From NCBI GenBank assembly GCA_037013685.1, contig CM072886.1, positions 91,004,422 through 91,068,421 on the forward strand: a DNA stretch of 64,000 nt, given 5' to 3'. The notes under the pieces are model-generated. The model worked only from the letters and a program-made list of their open reading frames with translations, did not search any database and was not told the DNA's origin. Position 1 is the stretch's first letter. Each line of letters opens with the position of its first letter. The translations under genes were made by a program, and so were the position numbers. Source of the DNA: Acridotheres tristis. Taxonomy: Eukaryota; Chordata; Aves; Passeriformes; Sturnidae. This document shows positions 49,701 to 64,000 of the stretch, piece by piece.

Positions 49701-52700
49701 AGCTCTGAATGCTCTTTATTCTGGTCACACACAGGAAATGAGGGGTTCAGATGAGCTGCCTCTCCTGTGCCTCTGCCTTGCACTGCTCACACTGTTGTTA
49801 ACTTGCTGTACACAAGCCTGGGGTTCATTGTCAGTGATTTCCTTTACCTAGGAGACAAAAATTGGAGACAAGATAATTCCTCTTTGTGATAAACCAGTGT
49901 TTGAGGGAGAGTGTAATCAAAGAAAAAAATACAAAACCAAAAGAAGACAACCGTCAGCAATCCTGAAACATTGGTAGGTATTTCTGTAACACTGCCACAA
50001 ACAGACAAAATAGGCTGCACAAAAGGAAATATGGATTCACTTCTTGTAACTGCAAATCTCACAGGTTTGTTATGAGACAAACACAACTAACTAAAAGAAA
50101 GAATTGAGATATTATGCCTCGAATTCACCCTGTTGGCTCAATCACTAATTTTTCTAATGTTCTCCCTTTTGTAGGAAAGAGAATAAATGATTCAATTTTC
50201 AGGTGTTTTATGAACCTGTTTTAAAATATTAGTATTTTCTTTTGGCTTCAGATCAGATTGCACTCACGCACACACAGACATGCAAGACATTATGCTGAAT
50301 CAAGTTTGAAAGTGATTTTTTAGGCTTTAGAGTCTTTAAACTTCTACTGACCTTGCTGTTATGGTGGCTCTTAACTGGGTATACTGCACTTAGCAGAGAG
50401 GGCCAGGGAGCAAGTGTGAGGATTGTATCCTCTTTTTTTCTGGGTCTACTTTGTAATGTTCCTATAGCTTTTCTCTGCAGAAAAGCCTGCAAACAGTTTT
50501 GAAGATACAGTTTGTTCCATTAAGCTCTCACCTAGAGCTTAGTGGATGTGACTGCATCCTCCACTGCTCTTCTAGCAGCCTGTGCATCTCCAAGCACCTC
50601 CAAGTGCCTTTTAGCAGCAGCACATGCAGTGCACAGCTTGCTATAAAATTTCAACCGGTGAGATCCAAGGCAATCCTCTGAATGCTCAGAAATACTTTGA
50701 ACTGAAGGGCAAAAAAGGAAGTGAGAAAGTAAGAGAAAAAGAAAGATATTGAGAAGTAGCATCCTGCAGATTATAATACACATTTTCAAGGAACTGTTAG
50801 TGCATTCTAAATATGTGCTCTAGAGTTGAGTGCAGGTGTATTAGTTTTCTTGCTTTCTATTTAGTAATTTTAACTGAGTCTGCTCCACTGCTATTAATTG
50901 TAGCATGAACACAACCATGTTTTTCCATTATAAGATGTTGGGTTATTATCCAAAAGGCAGATTTATTTATTTAAAATGGAACAGAAAAATTAAGTGGCAG
51001 AACTGATAAGTTGTGGTTAGAATTTCCACGTTTCTTTAAAATCAAGTGGAAAAAATGTCCCACCAGCTTTGTTTTGAATTTAAACAAGCAACTACTGCAG
51101 CCCATAAGTTCCATGTTTCTTTGCTTGCACACAATAATGATCAGGTCCAAATCAGGGCACCTGGTTCTTTCTGCTATAGGCTTTTGGCTGGGCAGGCACT
51201 GAATTTCCAGTGTTGTGGTCTTCACTCCTGTCCTGCCAGGAAAGAAGCCTGTAACCAAGTCAAATCAAACACAATTTGAGAGGGAGACAGCCGTCCTTGT
51301 AAGCTGCACTGAGAAGAAATCAGGCTGTGAAATCAGTACTGTGACTAACATAGAAATTTTCATTTAAAAGTATGTTTTCTAACCTAACCTTAAATATAAA
51401 ATATACTCAATTTCCTCCAAGAATGAGTTTCGAGCAAGTGAGATTGAAGAACCACTTCAAAGTACTGGCCTTAGGAACAAAAGAAAACAAAAGAAAATAA
51501 AAGGAAGGCAAATCCACAAACGGAGGCCACACAGCTGGAATGTTTTTAATAATCCCAAATATGAAGGATAAACAGCCTGAAGCAAGACAAAATCAACCTC
51601 AGTTTGATGTCACTTTGGAAAGAGTGAGGTTGCACAGTTCAAGGCTCACAGACTCCAGACTGGGCACAAGAAATTCTGACAGGACCTCGTGGTCTGGAGG
51701 TGCCTTGCATTCTTCTCTGGAAGTCATGGGGTGCCCCAGAAAGTCTGAAGCAGGATTCACGTCAGGCTCTGATTCTGGGCACAGCTTCACTTAGTCAAGG
51801 CTGATTTCTTTCTATTTTCTTAGATTGACAATGTAAATGAGGCAGAGCGCTTGTCTTGGCACCGTATCATTAATCTTGAATGCTTTTATTGCCTCACAGT
51901 CTTCTTGGTGCCATTCTACCAGAGTTACATATTAGTAGAACATTCATTGTTGTTTTCTTCTTGACAAGCTCATCTGATACATCTTCTCTGCTAGATTTCG
52001 TAATTTTAGATTTGCAGTCTTTCATGCTTAACTTTGGTCCCCATAATTATTCACTACAAAGTAACCATTAAGAGTTTGGACTCTCAAAATAACTAAATGT
52101 AAATTCAGTAACTTAGCATTGCGCCTAGTAAATATAAATTTATTTCTGAGTATGTTTAGCAAAAAAAATAAGGTAGTTGCTCATGCCTCTCAGATGCATT
52201 ACTCTCTGTTCTCTGATAAGATTTCAACAAGAGAAAGAGCACACTCTTACTGACATAAAATGAAAAATATTTTCTCTGGAATTACCATCATTTTTAGCAA
52301 TGAGATCGTTTCACAAGAGATTTTTTCAGGGTTATAAATGATATGCCAATGGCACAGATGGCAGAAAAGGATATGATCATCACAAGAAACTCAAAGAATT
52401 ACTAAAGTTTACTTCAAATTTTTGCTTGTCTATAAGATTCTAATAATTTGTCCCTCATAATTCGCACAAGGCTTTCTTTAGTGCAAAACCATTTTAGCTT
52501 CTTCCCTTAAAGGAACTGAAATGTTTCATCTTTTATCTGTCAGAAGATAAAATTAGTTGCCCATTTGTTCCAAAAGTTACCTGAAGACTGAAAACCCTGT
52601 TTAGCTTTAACATCTGAGACATTTTACATGCACTGAGGACAATGTGTGTGCCTGACCATGTGCTATGAAATGTGCAAGGACCAAAGAAACCATCCCTCTG

Positions 52701-54830
52701 TCAGGAAATTACTGTCTTCAAACACCAGTGGGATAGGACACGTTAGCATTAATGAATTGGAAAAATGTTGCATCAAAAACACATCCACATCTGTCTTCTT
52801 CTTTTTGTGAGGCTCTTCAAACCACATTGCAGGCCATTATTTTTCAGCATAGTGTGAAAACTCAAACGTAAGATTGTATGTAACTACCAGCAGCTGTCAG
52901 AGAAATTAGCTTGTTTTTGTCTGTCCAGAATTCATGGGAAAGTTTGCTGGAAGTAGAGAGAAAGATGTTGCAACAAGTTCTTTGTGGAAGCAAAAACTTG
53001 TTCTTTGAATGCATATTTCTCTGAGGAGCTGGCAGGCTTCTGCAAAGCTTAGTAACTTCAATCCACCAACAACGCAGCATTATTCACCCAGAAGCTCTGG
53101 GCTCTCTGGACGAAATCAATCTTAGGAAATCCCAAGCCTATCTGACTTTGCTACTGCAAATGCTTTGGGGTACAATCCTTCCTCTTATAATATGTTCAGT
53201 CTTTAAAAAGTGGTAGAAAAAAATACGCAGTGCAATAACCAGAAATGAAGCTGGTGTGACAAGAGCATTTCCATCATGTTTCTAATTTGAAAGCCTTTTG
53301 TTCCTTCCTCTTGAGGTCCACTGACATTTTCACTGATTTTTGTTTGCACCCAGATCCTCATCCCTTCAAGAGCAACGAGTTTTCTCTGTATCACAGAAAA
53401 ATGCAGGAGGAAATCTTTTGCCTTTCATTATCCTTTAGCAGTATTTCTGTCTGTCAGGTTCCTAAATGTAATGACCAAATTTTTGGGAACAAAGACACAA
53501 AATAATTTTCCTGTTATCTGTCTAATGCAGGGTTTACTCCTAAAAGCAGAGTTTTTGAAATGCAGGGACCTGATGATTATGCTAATTTTAATACCCTTTT
53601 CTGAATTTTAAGAGAAATTTACATAATTTGATTCTGATAATCTAGAGTGCTTTTTGCAGTGTGACACAAAAGATATCTATTGTAAAAGCTTGATTTTTTG
53701 CATGCTTTAAAGATTTCAAAAGATACACTGCCATAAAATGCAGAGGTTATGAAAATCTGTATGATAAAAGCTGCCAAGTTCATAATTAATAAAAGTTTTA
53801 TTGTTGAATCTGTTAAGGAATATAGTTCAAGAAAGTTCATTCACATAAAATGGTGTTAAAAAAGGTAATTGTATAGTTTACTTTTCATTAAAAAAAAAAA
53901 AAAAGAGAGAGGGAAGTGAAGAGTCTTCTTTGGATTCTTAAGCCAGATTTGAAACACTTGCAATGTAAAGCTTTGGATTGGATCTCCAGACAGAAATCTT
54001 ACTTTAATCACTGTGTAAAAATTTGGTCTTTTTCATGTGGCTTGATTGTCTGTGTAGTCACACTCTGCTTACTGTAATAAAGGAAATAAGTTCCTTATTT
54101 TTCTTACAGGCTGAGAGTGGCCCTGCACATGTATAAGCGTATTCATGTGTTTAACTGAGAGAATAATGGCATTTCCAAAGCTCTAAAACTGATAAATCAA
54201 AAAGAGAGGGTTTAGAATTTATTGATATAAAACATACATACAAAATCTGGGTGAATTCAGATGACATGGAATTAACGGAAGATGACAGAGAGACATCTAA
54301 TGTCTTTTCCTCATATCAAATCTAAGAAATGAATTTCATATAAAACTACATTTCACTTCGATGAAAAGTAGCCATGTTTTTAGCATTTCATTTTCTAAGC
54401 TAGAGAATCAGTGGAAAATTTATATTGCACCACTAGGAAAAAAAGTTTACTATTATATAAATAGATCTTTCTTATCCTTTGCTGTCTGAAACTCCTACAG
54501 AAGAATAAAGCTGAGGAGTCCCCTGTGTTAAATATGCTCTTGCAAAGGTGAGTGATGCTAAAGATTCTGCTATTGTATTCCAAACACTCAGAAAAGGAAG
54601 TTTCAATATGTCAGAGATTTAAAGAGCCTCTTTTATTGCAAATGTAGTGCTTATCTGAGATACCCCAATATCCAGCTTCTAAAGGAAATGAGATTTTGTA
54701 GGGTTTTTGTATCTACAGATGAATGTAGGTCCAGCCTGAGTTATCCAAGTCTACATTTCGCTATGCTCTTTGAGCAAGCTATTTATTTTTCCTGAATAAA
54801 AAACCCAGATCTTCTCCTTAATTAAAAAAC
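46757..54830. other. Unique noncoding DNA
   Basis: No gene or interspersed repeat is recognised in about 8 kb. The longest frame (134 codons, minus, 48404-48808) is AT-rich, Lys/Ser/Leu-rich and without a domain. An A15 run followed by GAGAGAGGG is at 53890-53912. Confidence 0.6.
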
Positions 54831-54972
54831 AAATCCAAAACAACCAAAAACCAAACCAAACCAAAATAAAACAACAAAACCAAAACCTAACCGAACCAAA
54901 CCAAACCAAAAACCCCCACACGACATAAAAACAAAGAAGCAAAAAAACATTAAAAAAAAAAAATTAAAGGTT
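54831..54972. repeat. A/C-rich low-complexity tract (CCAAA-like)
   Basis: Irregular ACCAAA/AACCAAACC units run to about 54910, followed by an A-rich stretch ending in A12 near 54964. The minus-strand frame across it reads as Phe/Trp/Gly repeats and mimics a membrane protein; it is an artefact. Confidence 0.85.
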
Positions 54973-57900
54973 GGGTGTTGAGTTTGTGTATTTTCTTTCT
55001 CAGTTGTACTGTATTCTTTGCTCCATAGTAGTTTCTCTGTGGCACCGCTGGATGACATAAGACCCGTTATAAATCTACAAATGTCACCAAAAAGTGGTAG
55101 ATTAGTGTTTCTGAAGATACCATTATAGTTGGAAAAACATGAATAGCATTTGAACACAACGGGAACTGGCATGCTTTCAGGAAATAAGAGAAATAACAGC
55201 AGCACAGACATAAATTAGGGAATAATCAGGCAGACAGTATTTCTACAGAAATGAACATCAAGGAGATATTCACCACGCTCTGATGTAGAAAGCTTCAATG
55301 ATAAAACAGGATAAGGGCTGTACCTGCAGGTTGGAATGCCATGAGAAATGATGGGTGTATTAGATGAGGTTGGGTAAAGCAGCTGATCTCTCAGACTCCC
55401 ACTTCACTTTATTATTATGCTTTCTGCAGAAGAATGCACTGTCTAGGTAAGCTATGAACAATACTGCCCATTCCTCGCAGAGACCTTCCCAGTGAGTTAT
55501 TTCTGCATCCTGGTTCTCCACAGCTGTGGCACTGTGAGCTAAGGAAGCACCACCATCCTCCTGCTGCACTTCTCCAGAAAAGCAAAGCACTGCAGTAACA
55601 CGAGATTCAATCACTGAAATGGTTGTAAAGAATATTGAGGTTTATATTCTTGGCCTACTTAAAATATATTTTTTTAATAAAGGTGAGAAAACATTTGAAA
55701 TACACAATAAGACATTAACAAAATGGAACATCTTGGCTGTAGGAAAACATTTTAAGAACAAAAAAATATCTGAGAGATTAACATGTCTGAACAGCTTCCT
55801 CTAGCCTAGGAAAGTATTTACAAACTGAATTTCATTTCCTCTCCACAGATCTTGGATGTACTTGTAAGATTATTTTTAAATCTGTAGTGTTTCGGTCTTG
55901 TCCTTGCTATTCCTACTCCTTCTCATGTAGCTCTAAATTCTACCTCTTCTGTTTATATTTCTGGAATTTGACATGTTTGCAGCTTTGTATCATTGTTCTG
56001 AATTTTTTCAACTTTTGGAAAAACAGCCATTTTCCTTGTGCTCTTTAGTTAATTGTTTTTCAAATGAAACATTCTTTGATTAGATTTTAATAGCTGGTAG
56101 GGAAAGTTATCACAGGTAGAATATCCATTTTTTTAAAAATAATCTGCCCCTGTATTAAAAAGAGGATGTTCTTATAACGTAGCAGAAAAAGTAGTTACCC
56201 TGGGATTAAAATAAGTAATTAAGATACACAATAGAGCTGGCAAAACAATTTTTAAAGAATGAAAGCTATGCGTGGTATAAAAAAAGAAGTCGTGAGGAGT
56301 ATTGCAGTTTCATTTATCCCACAGAATAATTTTCCTCCTCTCTCTTTATTTTGTTTTTATTTGTCTTTATATAAACAATGATAAATGTATCTCATGATGC
56401 AAACCAATTTGCATAGGCACTATTACTTTGTAATAGGAAATTTTGCATTTTATCATGCTGAGAAAGAGATTCCTAAAATCATGTAATTTGTTTCTATTCA
56501 CATTTTCAAAATTTATGTCATGATTCTTTATGAAGGCAAATAAATTATCCTAAGATACCTTACAGAGTGTTATAGTTTTTGAATTGGTGTGGAACTTCTT
56601 GATAGTCTCTATTAGGATGTGACCCATGATAGTCTCATATAAAGAGACTGTAAAGCATTTTAAAAGTTATATATTCCCCCTTCATGGCATCTGATGTATT
56701 TCTACACGAAGTGCAAATTGTTGAAATTTTAATAGAATTCCAAAAAACCAGACTTGCATGAGTTCACTAAGTAATCTGGATACGCATAGGTTCACAGACA
56801 ACCCATTTCAGTTATGGTATTCTATGTGAAAATTTATTAATCAGAATTCATAGAACCCAACATAAAGAATAGTATAAGCTGTTATAAAAATATTATTCTT
56901 ATTTTCCATTTCTCCTTGTGAAATTTTATTAATAATATTCTGATAGGTCTGAGTTTTATAGCACATGGATTGTTCTAGAAAATGAAAAATTCAGAAAAGC
57001 ATTTCAATTCTTTCTTCAGCTCTACTTATGGAATCAATCTTAGGATACACAAGAAATTTCTGGGTGGAAAATAAGGTTGGAGAAAGGAGATAAGATGAAC
57101 AATAATATCATCCAAAAAGCAGGAAAGATGAGAAATGGAGGAAGTATGTTATTGTTTATGAATTTGCTGATGGGTCTGAGTAGTGAAGCACCAAGTCATT
57201 TCTCTTCGGAAGTGAGATTTTTATTTCCTCTTTCATGAGGTCTAATAAGAACAACAAAACCATGCAGAAGTTCCAAGAAAAGAAAAACTTCTCTGTGAGG
57301 CAATAATTTTGTCAGAAAAGACATTTGCCTTTGTCAGAGAGGAGTTTGCCCTCCAGAAAACAGCTGAGTAAACGAGAGGAAAGAAAGCTTTAGAAGTCCT
57401 TTGCTCCTACATACTCTGACATCACCTGAAAATCTGCCATTTGCTCACTCTGCATCATTTCATGGCCATTGCCATGCAAATGTGTTTCCCACAACAATAA
57501 TTCACTGGTTCTCTTGGCTGGGTGAGGTCATGCTGCAAAGTTCTCATGTTTCCATGAGCAGGCCTCACAATTAGAGGTCAGTGAATGTTCACTTGTCTGT
57601 GGACCAAGAGGCTTCTTGCTCCATCCTGCTGCTTTCACATTCTATACCATATTTTTGCAAGTCAGGATGCTTTTGCTGCATAAGTTTCAGTGTGAATTGC
57701 ATTCACACTCCACTGCAATGTTCTAGGTTTGGAGTGGTTGTTTGCTTAGTAATTTGTTGAGTTTGTTTTTCTTAAATACTTGTTATTGGCTAGAACAATT
57801 AGTCGTCTGTTTTCCTTCCAATCTTTTACATGAATAATAGGTTTCGTCAGTTCCACATTTAGAAGAGCAATTAATCACTTCAGTAGTGATGGTAGTCTTT

Positions 57901-60900
57901 CTCATTTTGAGAAGTTTTTGGTTTAGATTCCACATGATGGAATTTCAAAAATGTTGGTTAGCATTGTTAGGTAGCAATGTTTCTTGATGAGACAGCAATA
58001 AAATGTCTATAATGTAGATAATAAAATATTCATAATGAGAAGTTTTACAAATGTCCAGCTACTGCTGATTCATTGCCTATTCTTCTCAACAAACTTGAGG
58101 AGGCAATTTCTTCTCTCTGCATATTAGGATAGGGAAAATACCAAGGAAAGTCTTTGATGATTTTGCAACAAGAAAATCTTGTAGCCATGACCTGAGAAGT
58201 AATAGGTCATGAGGAATGACTCTGAAAACTTCAGCACTTCTTCCATCTTGTTCTTTAATAAAAGTAATAAACAGAGAGCTAGCAGAATTAAAGCCACCAA
58301 AATTTGTTAGAGAAAGGGGAAATGATGGGAAATGAAAGAATAGAGTAGATAAAACTAATGCTAGTAAGCTTATAGATTTGGATAAAGTGATCTCAGAGAA
58401 CTGAGAAGCATAATGTTGCTGGGCATAAAATAATGACTGTTTTAAACAGGGAATAAAGAAAAACCAAAAGATGCTATCTATTGTGCAACACTGTCTGCAA
58501 ATATAATCCAGAGAACTATTTGTAAAGATGTGGAAGAATAAAACCTGAAAAGTACTATCAAAATGTATGCACTTAACAGAACTCTCCTAATAACATCAAT
58601 CAATCAAATCCCCTCCTGTGACAGGGCCAAAGGAAGCCACAGATGTGCATATCCAGACTCTGAATCAAGCCTTTAAAATATAATCAGGTCTTCTCTGACA
58701 GTGTCTTATAAGCAGGTTTTCAGATATCAAAAAGGTAGGAATACAGGTGAGTGTAAAACTCAGAAATGGGATGAGCTGCAATCCCACTAATGGGCAGGAT
58801 CGGGTGGATATGTATGAACCAAAGGAATTATTATGCACAGGTTTCTGCATTTAAGCAGGAACAGTCAACTGCACAAAGACGCAAAGACACAGTTAGTGAA
58901 CAATTGTTTTGTGGAAGAGGAGCGGGACATGCTAGAATCTTGCAAGCTGCAGATGCATCAGCATCATCTCCTTCCAAGATCACATTGCCAAGAAGAAGAA
59001 GACTTCTCCTCTAAAGCAAATTACACCAAGAAGACGATGTGTTATATCCAGCTGTGAGTATCACACTGCAAGTAACAGGTAGTAAAGAGATTTCAAAGTG
59101 ACAGCAAAAAGAATAATTGCAACTCTATAAGAAAGTTCCACAAAAGAAAACACAATTGAGATTCTGGTTCAGACCTGCAAAATTGAAGGACACTCCATGT
59201 ATGTTAAAAGTCTCCCCCCTGTCCAAATGGAAAAGAGAAGACACAATGGACTTAAATTTACAGAAGGGATATTTAGCTTAGAAGCTGAGAAAAAGTTCAT
59301 AACTAAAAATGTCCTGCTTTGACATATATACATGAGGTGGACATATTTAATAGTTTAGCAAAAAAGTAGTTCAACACTACAGATTATTTTCATAACCCTG
59401 TTTTCCTTCTCCAATTCAAAACCAATTTAGGCTACACAGCCTAAACTTGCAGATAATATAGCACAATGAGCTAAACACTTGTGAGATAATTTTGAAACAA
59501 AAGAAAAAGCCCTCTTTCCTCCCACCAGCTATAAACAGTTTTGGAGCAGTGGGTACACAGTGCAGGGTGCTCAATCTACTGCTTTTTAGCTAAGACATCT
59601 TTCAGTCTGATTGCCTCATTTGGAGAATTTGTATGGAAGGATGTTATTAATTACAGTTTGTTTGAACCAAGCTCTTGATAACTTTGTAGAAGCATTACCT
59701 CTCTCTGGCAATCTCTGGGAACATCCTGACCAGCTTTTGCTCTAATGTGCAATCCTGAGAATCATTACCTGAGCATGAGGGGTGTGCTGCACAGAGCATC
59801 AGGTACAGACATGAGAAAATGCACAGCTGAAGGAAACCTCTGCACTGAACTGTTGATGCAGGTGCACTCCTAGAGGTGAGTGTTCCCCGAGGATAAACCA
59901 CCTCCTCCCACACCCATGTGTCATCTAATCACTGCTGACTCAATGGAGCCTCTCCATAATCTCATGAGCACCTTTTTTCTGCCTGATGGCAAACATCTTA
60001 ACCAGCCTTTGAGCCTCACTGCTAGGACTTAAAGTGCCTTATATTTAACAGAATTCTATACTAAAATAGAAATGCTTGAATTTGCTAGGGTAGTAAATCA
60101 AAAGCAAAAACTTTATTTCCTGTTTCCAAACTTGCACAATGCTGATCTCAGGTACAGCACAGTATTTGGTCAGAAGTTCTCTATCTACAACTCAATAGGT
60201 TTACAGCAATTGAGAAGCTTATTCCTAAGGAAGATTAACCAGATATAGCAAATTCCTATCCCAGCAAAATAAGATATTAAAGCACCTTAGTGTTCAGTCA
60301 CTCCAATATTAATTTCCTTTCTAAACCACATTTTTATAACAGGGATTTTGGGAGGTTTCTCCCCTCACAAGTTAGAGGTCATTGATGTTGATTTCCATGA
60401 TGCCCTCCCAAAACCAGAGGAAAATTTTGCTTTTTTATCTTGCTGGAGATTTTGATTATTATTTTCCAAAAAGCTAGAAAAGGGATGTTTAAATTAAAAG
60501 AGGATGCCAGCAGCAGAACAATGGACAGAAACTGGCTGTGACTGAATTTAGGCTAGAGATTGGAAAGTGCTTTCCAATCACCACACAGTGAGATCCTGAA
60601 CCACTTTCGCAGTAGGAGGAAACACATTCCCTCCTTTTCCTTAAAAAAAGTGTTAGTTAGTTGGTGAATCTTATTATAAAACAAAATTACGCTGTCAGTA
60701 GGATTTTTTGATGCTTTTTCTTATTCTGATTTTACCAAAACGTGTACTCAGGAGGGATCGGAATAGGGTTAAGCAAGGTGTGAGATACACAGGAGGCTGC
60801 AGATAAAAATGTCATTATACACTCTCTGTCATCATTGTCACTCTGACTCCTGATGCTCAGTGATTTTTAGGATACCACTCATAGGCAAATAACTTCTATG

Positions 60901-63900
60901 TGTGCCCCAGAGGAAGTGATGGGCTCTGCTAATCAAGAACATTATTATGGAGTATGTAACTTTCAGGTTTTTGAAATAAATTTATTTCAAAATCCCACAT
61001 GGCCTTCACTCAGTTATTAACAATACTATGTGATTCTAAGCCAAGAACATGAATTTTATAATTATTGGTCTGAACTGGCTGGGTTTCATATTGATTTTAA
61101 AACGTATTTATACTGCATAGTGAACACAGATATACCAAAGATAAATCACTGGATAAATGTGAGCACACTCCAAGAAGCCAAGGGTCTCCTCCAGATGTAT
61201 TTAGAAATACATTCTCTCAAGCTCAATTATGTGATTTAAGAGTCATAGATACAGAGGAAGAAGATCATTATTTAAATGTTTTCACCAGTTTAATACGTTT
61301 TCATATGTTCAAACTATATGAGTGCTAATCTTTACAGAATTAACCTGCTAATCTGAGCAGAAACCTCAGGCAATTCTTACATTATTTTAAAGAGCAATAA
61401 TGTTGTACATTTGAGTGCTTTAAATTAGCCATTTACTTAATTTGTACTACTGTTTAAATTTCTTTTATGCTTTACTTCGTTGTATTACTAAGATGTAGGT
61501 TTCCATGCTGAGCAAAATGTATGTAATTTGAAGGGAAATACTTATCTTAGGAAAAGAGGAACAAAGTCTGGTTTTGATTCTTAGGGTTCTTCAAGTAGTG
61601 AATGCTAGGCAGAGCTGGGTAATGTTACAGAGATGTTTAAAAACATTTCATTTTCAGAACCAAAACTAAGAATTTCAGTAGGCTGTCAAAATTTTCCTTT
61701 AATCGAAAATGCAAGAAAGATGACATTGGTAGAATAAGATAAATAAAGATCATATAGTTATTACTCAAAAAAATCCCCACTAAATACAGAGTTCTATATG
61801 AAACATCACCAAGTAAACCACAATATTAATGGTGAAGCAAACCAAGTCAGTAGACTACAAGTCTGCTATAGTTCTGACCCTTTAAATCTCTAGGTTATTC
61901 TATGCTGGCATAGCATGGTGATGAGAAAGAGGCAAGCGATTGCAACTTATTTGAATTCAGAGCAAGTGGTTTTGAGAGTGGCTGCATACTGATTGTGCAG
62001 GTTGTTGAATTTGAAATCCTCATTGTCTTGGTGAATAGGCAAGACATATGGACACTGCTTGAAATTTATGTTACTGAATAAATAAAGGTTTAGAATAAAA
62101 ACCTGGTTTTCTATGAACCTATTATTATCCCCAGGTTGTAAGATGAGTTGCCAAGAGTACTACAAGTAGTTCAGTTCAGATCAAGAGAAATAGAGGAAAT
62201 TAAATGAAGCATATTGCCTTATACACTCTGAAATTTTGATTGGGTTGGATAATGGAAAGAACAAAAACTCCAACTTCTCAGAAGCATGAGAAGAATCCTA
62301 CACAACAAGGTTCTGAGTTCCAGATTTGTCTTTGAAAAATAAAAACGAGAACATAACTTACTGGCATCTCTATCCTGGTTCTGTGAACATAGCTTTCACA
62401 GAGAATCCTATTTCACAATGAAATTTCACTCGTCCATCTCAACATATTTTTGACTGTTTTTTCCCACAATAAATACTAACAAAATGTCACAAAGATGGGA
62501 TCAGGTGGGAACTGTATTTACCAACAGAACACATTGCAGATATGTTTTATAAAATATATTCAGTCTATTTTATATTTGGACTGGTTTTTATCTATTTCAA
62601 ATCAGAGCATGAATCCCATGAGAGAGAGTATAGATGGTGCAAAAAAATAAGTCAATGACATATAAAAAAGCAACAAAATAGGCTGGGCTAAAATTTGAAA
62701 AGCTACAAAAGGACCAAGCAGATAGAGAGGAAGTCACACTCTGCAATGCAAAGAAGCAAACACCAAAATGTTGATAATTTGCAACATAAACATATTTTGT
62801 TTCAGGCAGTTTTGTCTGCAACATTTAATGTTTTGAGGAAGGATGGCAGGTTGAAGGGCTTTCTAGAAATTTCATGGAGTTGGTTTATTTGAGGGATTTG
62901 GGCTTTTTTTTCTTAAGGAAAATCAAAAGCCAGTGGCTATCAGATACTGTTACTTCATGCACCTATCTTGCGTCACCCTCTGATGTTGCCTCCTTTCACA
63001 GACTGCAATACCATTTTTCTCTTGAAACTATAATTGTCACTTCATTTTTTCAAGTGAGCATTAGCTTATTTCTTTTCAAAAATGAATATTTCTTCTCCTT
63101 TTTCTAATTTCATGTCAGGAAAAAAGTGCACTTTGAGAAGCAATTAATATTTGTACTTTTGTAACATTGCATCAGTTGCTATTATTCACAATTTCAAAAT
63201 CTCAAGATCTTTTAAAATTTTGTTAATCATGTTAACATATTTGCCAGAAATTATATTCATCAGATATTTCAGAACACAGAGTACATTAAATCACCAATCT
63301 TTATGCATTTGGATAGATTAATTCTACATCACCACAATGCTATTTAGAAGACATTATTTTGTTATGAACCACCCTATGGCAGTATTCACAAGCAAAACCC
63401 AGAAGAGCTGCATGAATCCGACTTTTAACATTTTTTTTGAGTCTTCTTTGCCTCCCAAATATTATAATAAGTATGTATCAATTCCCCAAGGTGTATATTC
63501 CTACTCTTTGCACAACATACAATTGGTAAAGAAGGGCTTTAAGAAGTAATTAAACTCTCCCCTGGTAATCTTGCTGGATTATTATCTGGAGATCTTCATC
63601 TGCGAAAATTTCTGATTTTTGATGGTCCTGTTTGGTTTTACAGAATTGAGTCAAATCAGGAATGTTTCTTTTCAGTAATTTAAAATTACGTATGCAGCAT
63701 TTAAATTGGTTTGAGATGAAAATATATTGAACAAGTTGTGTTCCTCTACTAGTGATTTTAAGACGAATGTTGCCTGCAATCTTTTTTTTGGTAGCTATAG
63801 TGCTGAGAAGCAAAGTATTGCAGATCACCACTGATACTGATCTTTCTTAGGTATTAGTTGTATTATTTTCTATAAATCTTTTGGCATGTAATTATGGAAT

Positions 63901-64000
63901 AAAAAAAAAAGAAAAAAGCTATAGAGATAATACCACTTTCTATTTGAAAATAATGTAGTATTAATGACTTGCTTCTGATTACTTGTATATGTTCTTTTAA
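54973..64000. other. Unique AT-rich noncoding DNA
   Basis: No gene or interspersed repeat is recognised to the end of the window. Overlapping + frames at 58790-59057 are short and unrecognised. An A-run is at 63900-63917. A possible conserved noncoding block at 56370-56560 is listed separately. Confidence 0.6.
56370..56560. promoter_or_regulatory. Candidate conserved noncoding element (POU/octamer-like)
   Basis: This unique AT-rich block contains CCAATTTGCATAGG and TTTTGCATTTTATCATGC, both octamer-like cores, plus TAAATTAT. The enhancer proposal rests on composition only. Confidence 0.2.

Noticed and set aside
54822..55211. 129-codon minus-strand frame resembling a hydrophobic membrane protein
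   Set aside because: The Phe/Trp/Gly-rich half is a translation of the CCAAA-like low-complexity tract.

Overview
This window looks like a piece of a bird nuclear genome, most likely a songbird. It is AT-rich and CpG-poor. It has no compact ORF arrangement, operons, Shine-Dalgarno sites, tRNA/rRNA genes or CRISPR arrays. Its recognisable repeats are of avian type: CR1 LINE fragments ending in ATTCTATG-like tails, and long-LTR endogenous retrovirus elements. I found no protein-coding exon I can defend. The open frames present are short, start and stop at random, and where longer they lie inside repeats or locally GC-richer DNA. I read the window as intergenic (gene desert) or part of a very long intron.

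Layout: 1-20.7 kb is unique AT-rich DNA with simple repeats (an 11-bp minisatellite at 8.36 kb, a GT tract at 14.03 kb, a TATC tract at 18.92 kb) and a few conserved-noncoding-like AT-rich blocks. A 5'- and 3'-truncated, decayed CR1 reverse-transcriptase fragment on the + strand lies at 20.7-21.6 kb. A degenerate, apparently solo, ~1 kb LTR on the - strand lies at 27.7-28.7 kb. CR1 3' ends on the - strand lie at 29.5-29.9 kb and 41.7-42.1 kb. An enhancer-like block lies at about 36.1-36.6 kb. A long AT tract is at 40.88 kb and a TA/CA compound tract at 43.0 kb. From 46.8 kb to the end the DNA is again unique and AT-rich, with an A/C-rich low-complexity tract near 54.9 kb.

The most notable object is a complete, young LTR retroelement at 43677-46751. 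Two ~1.37 kb LTRs, nearly identical and with TG...CA ends, flank only 340 bp of interior. That interior keeps a primer-binding site matching tRNA-Gly and a polypurine tract but has no room for gag, pol or env. A perfect 5-bp target-site duplication (GCTCC) brackets the whole unit. It is therefore a bona fide insertion of a non-autonomous, TRIM-like endogenous retrovirus that must have relied on proteins supplied in trans. Its LTRs carry CCAAT, TATA and AATAAA signals and the only CpG-dense DNA in the window, so they are potential promoters in an otherwise quiet region.
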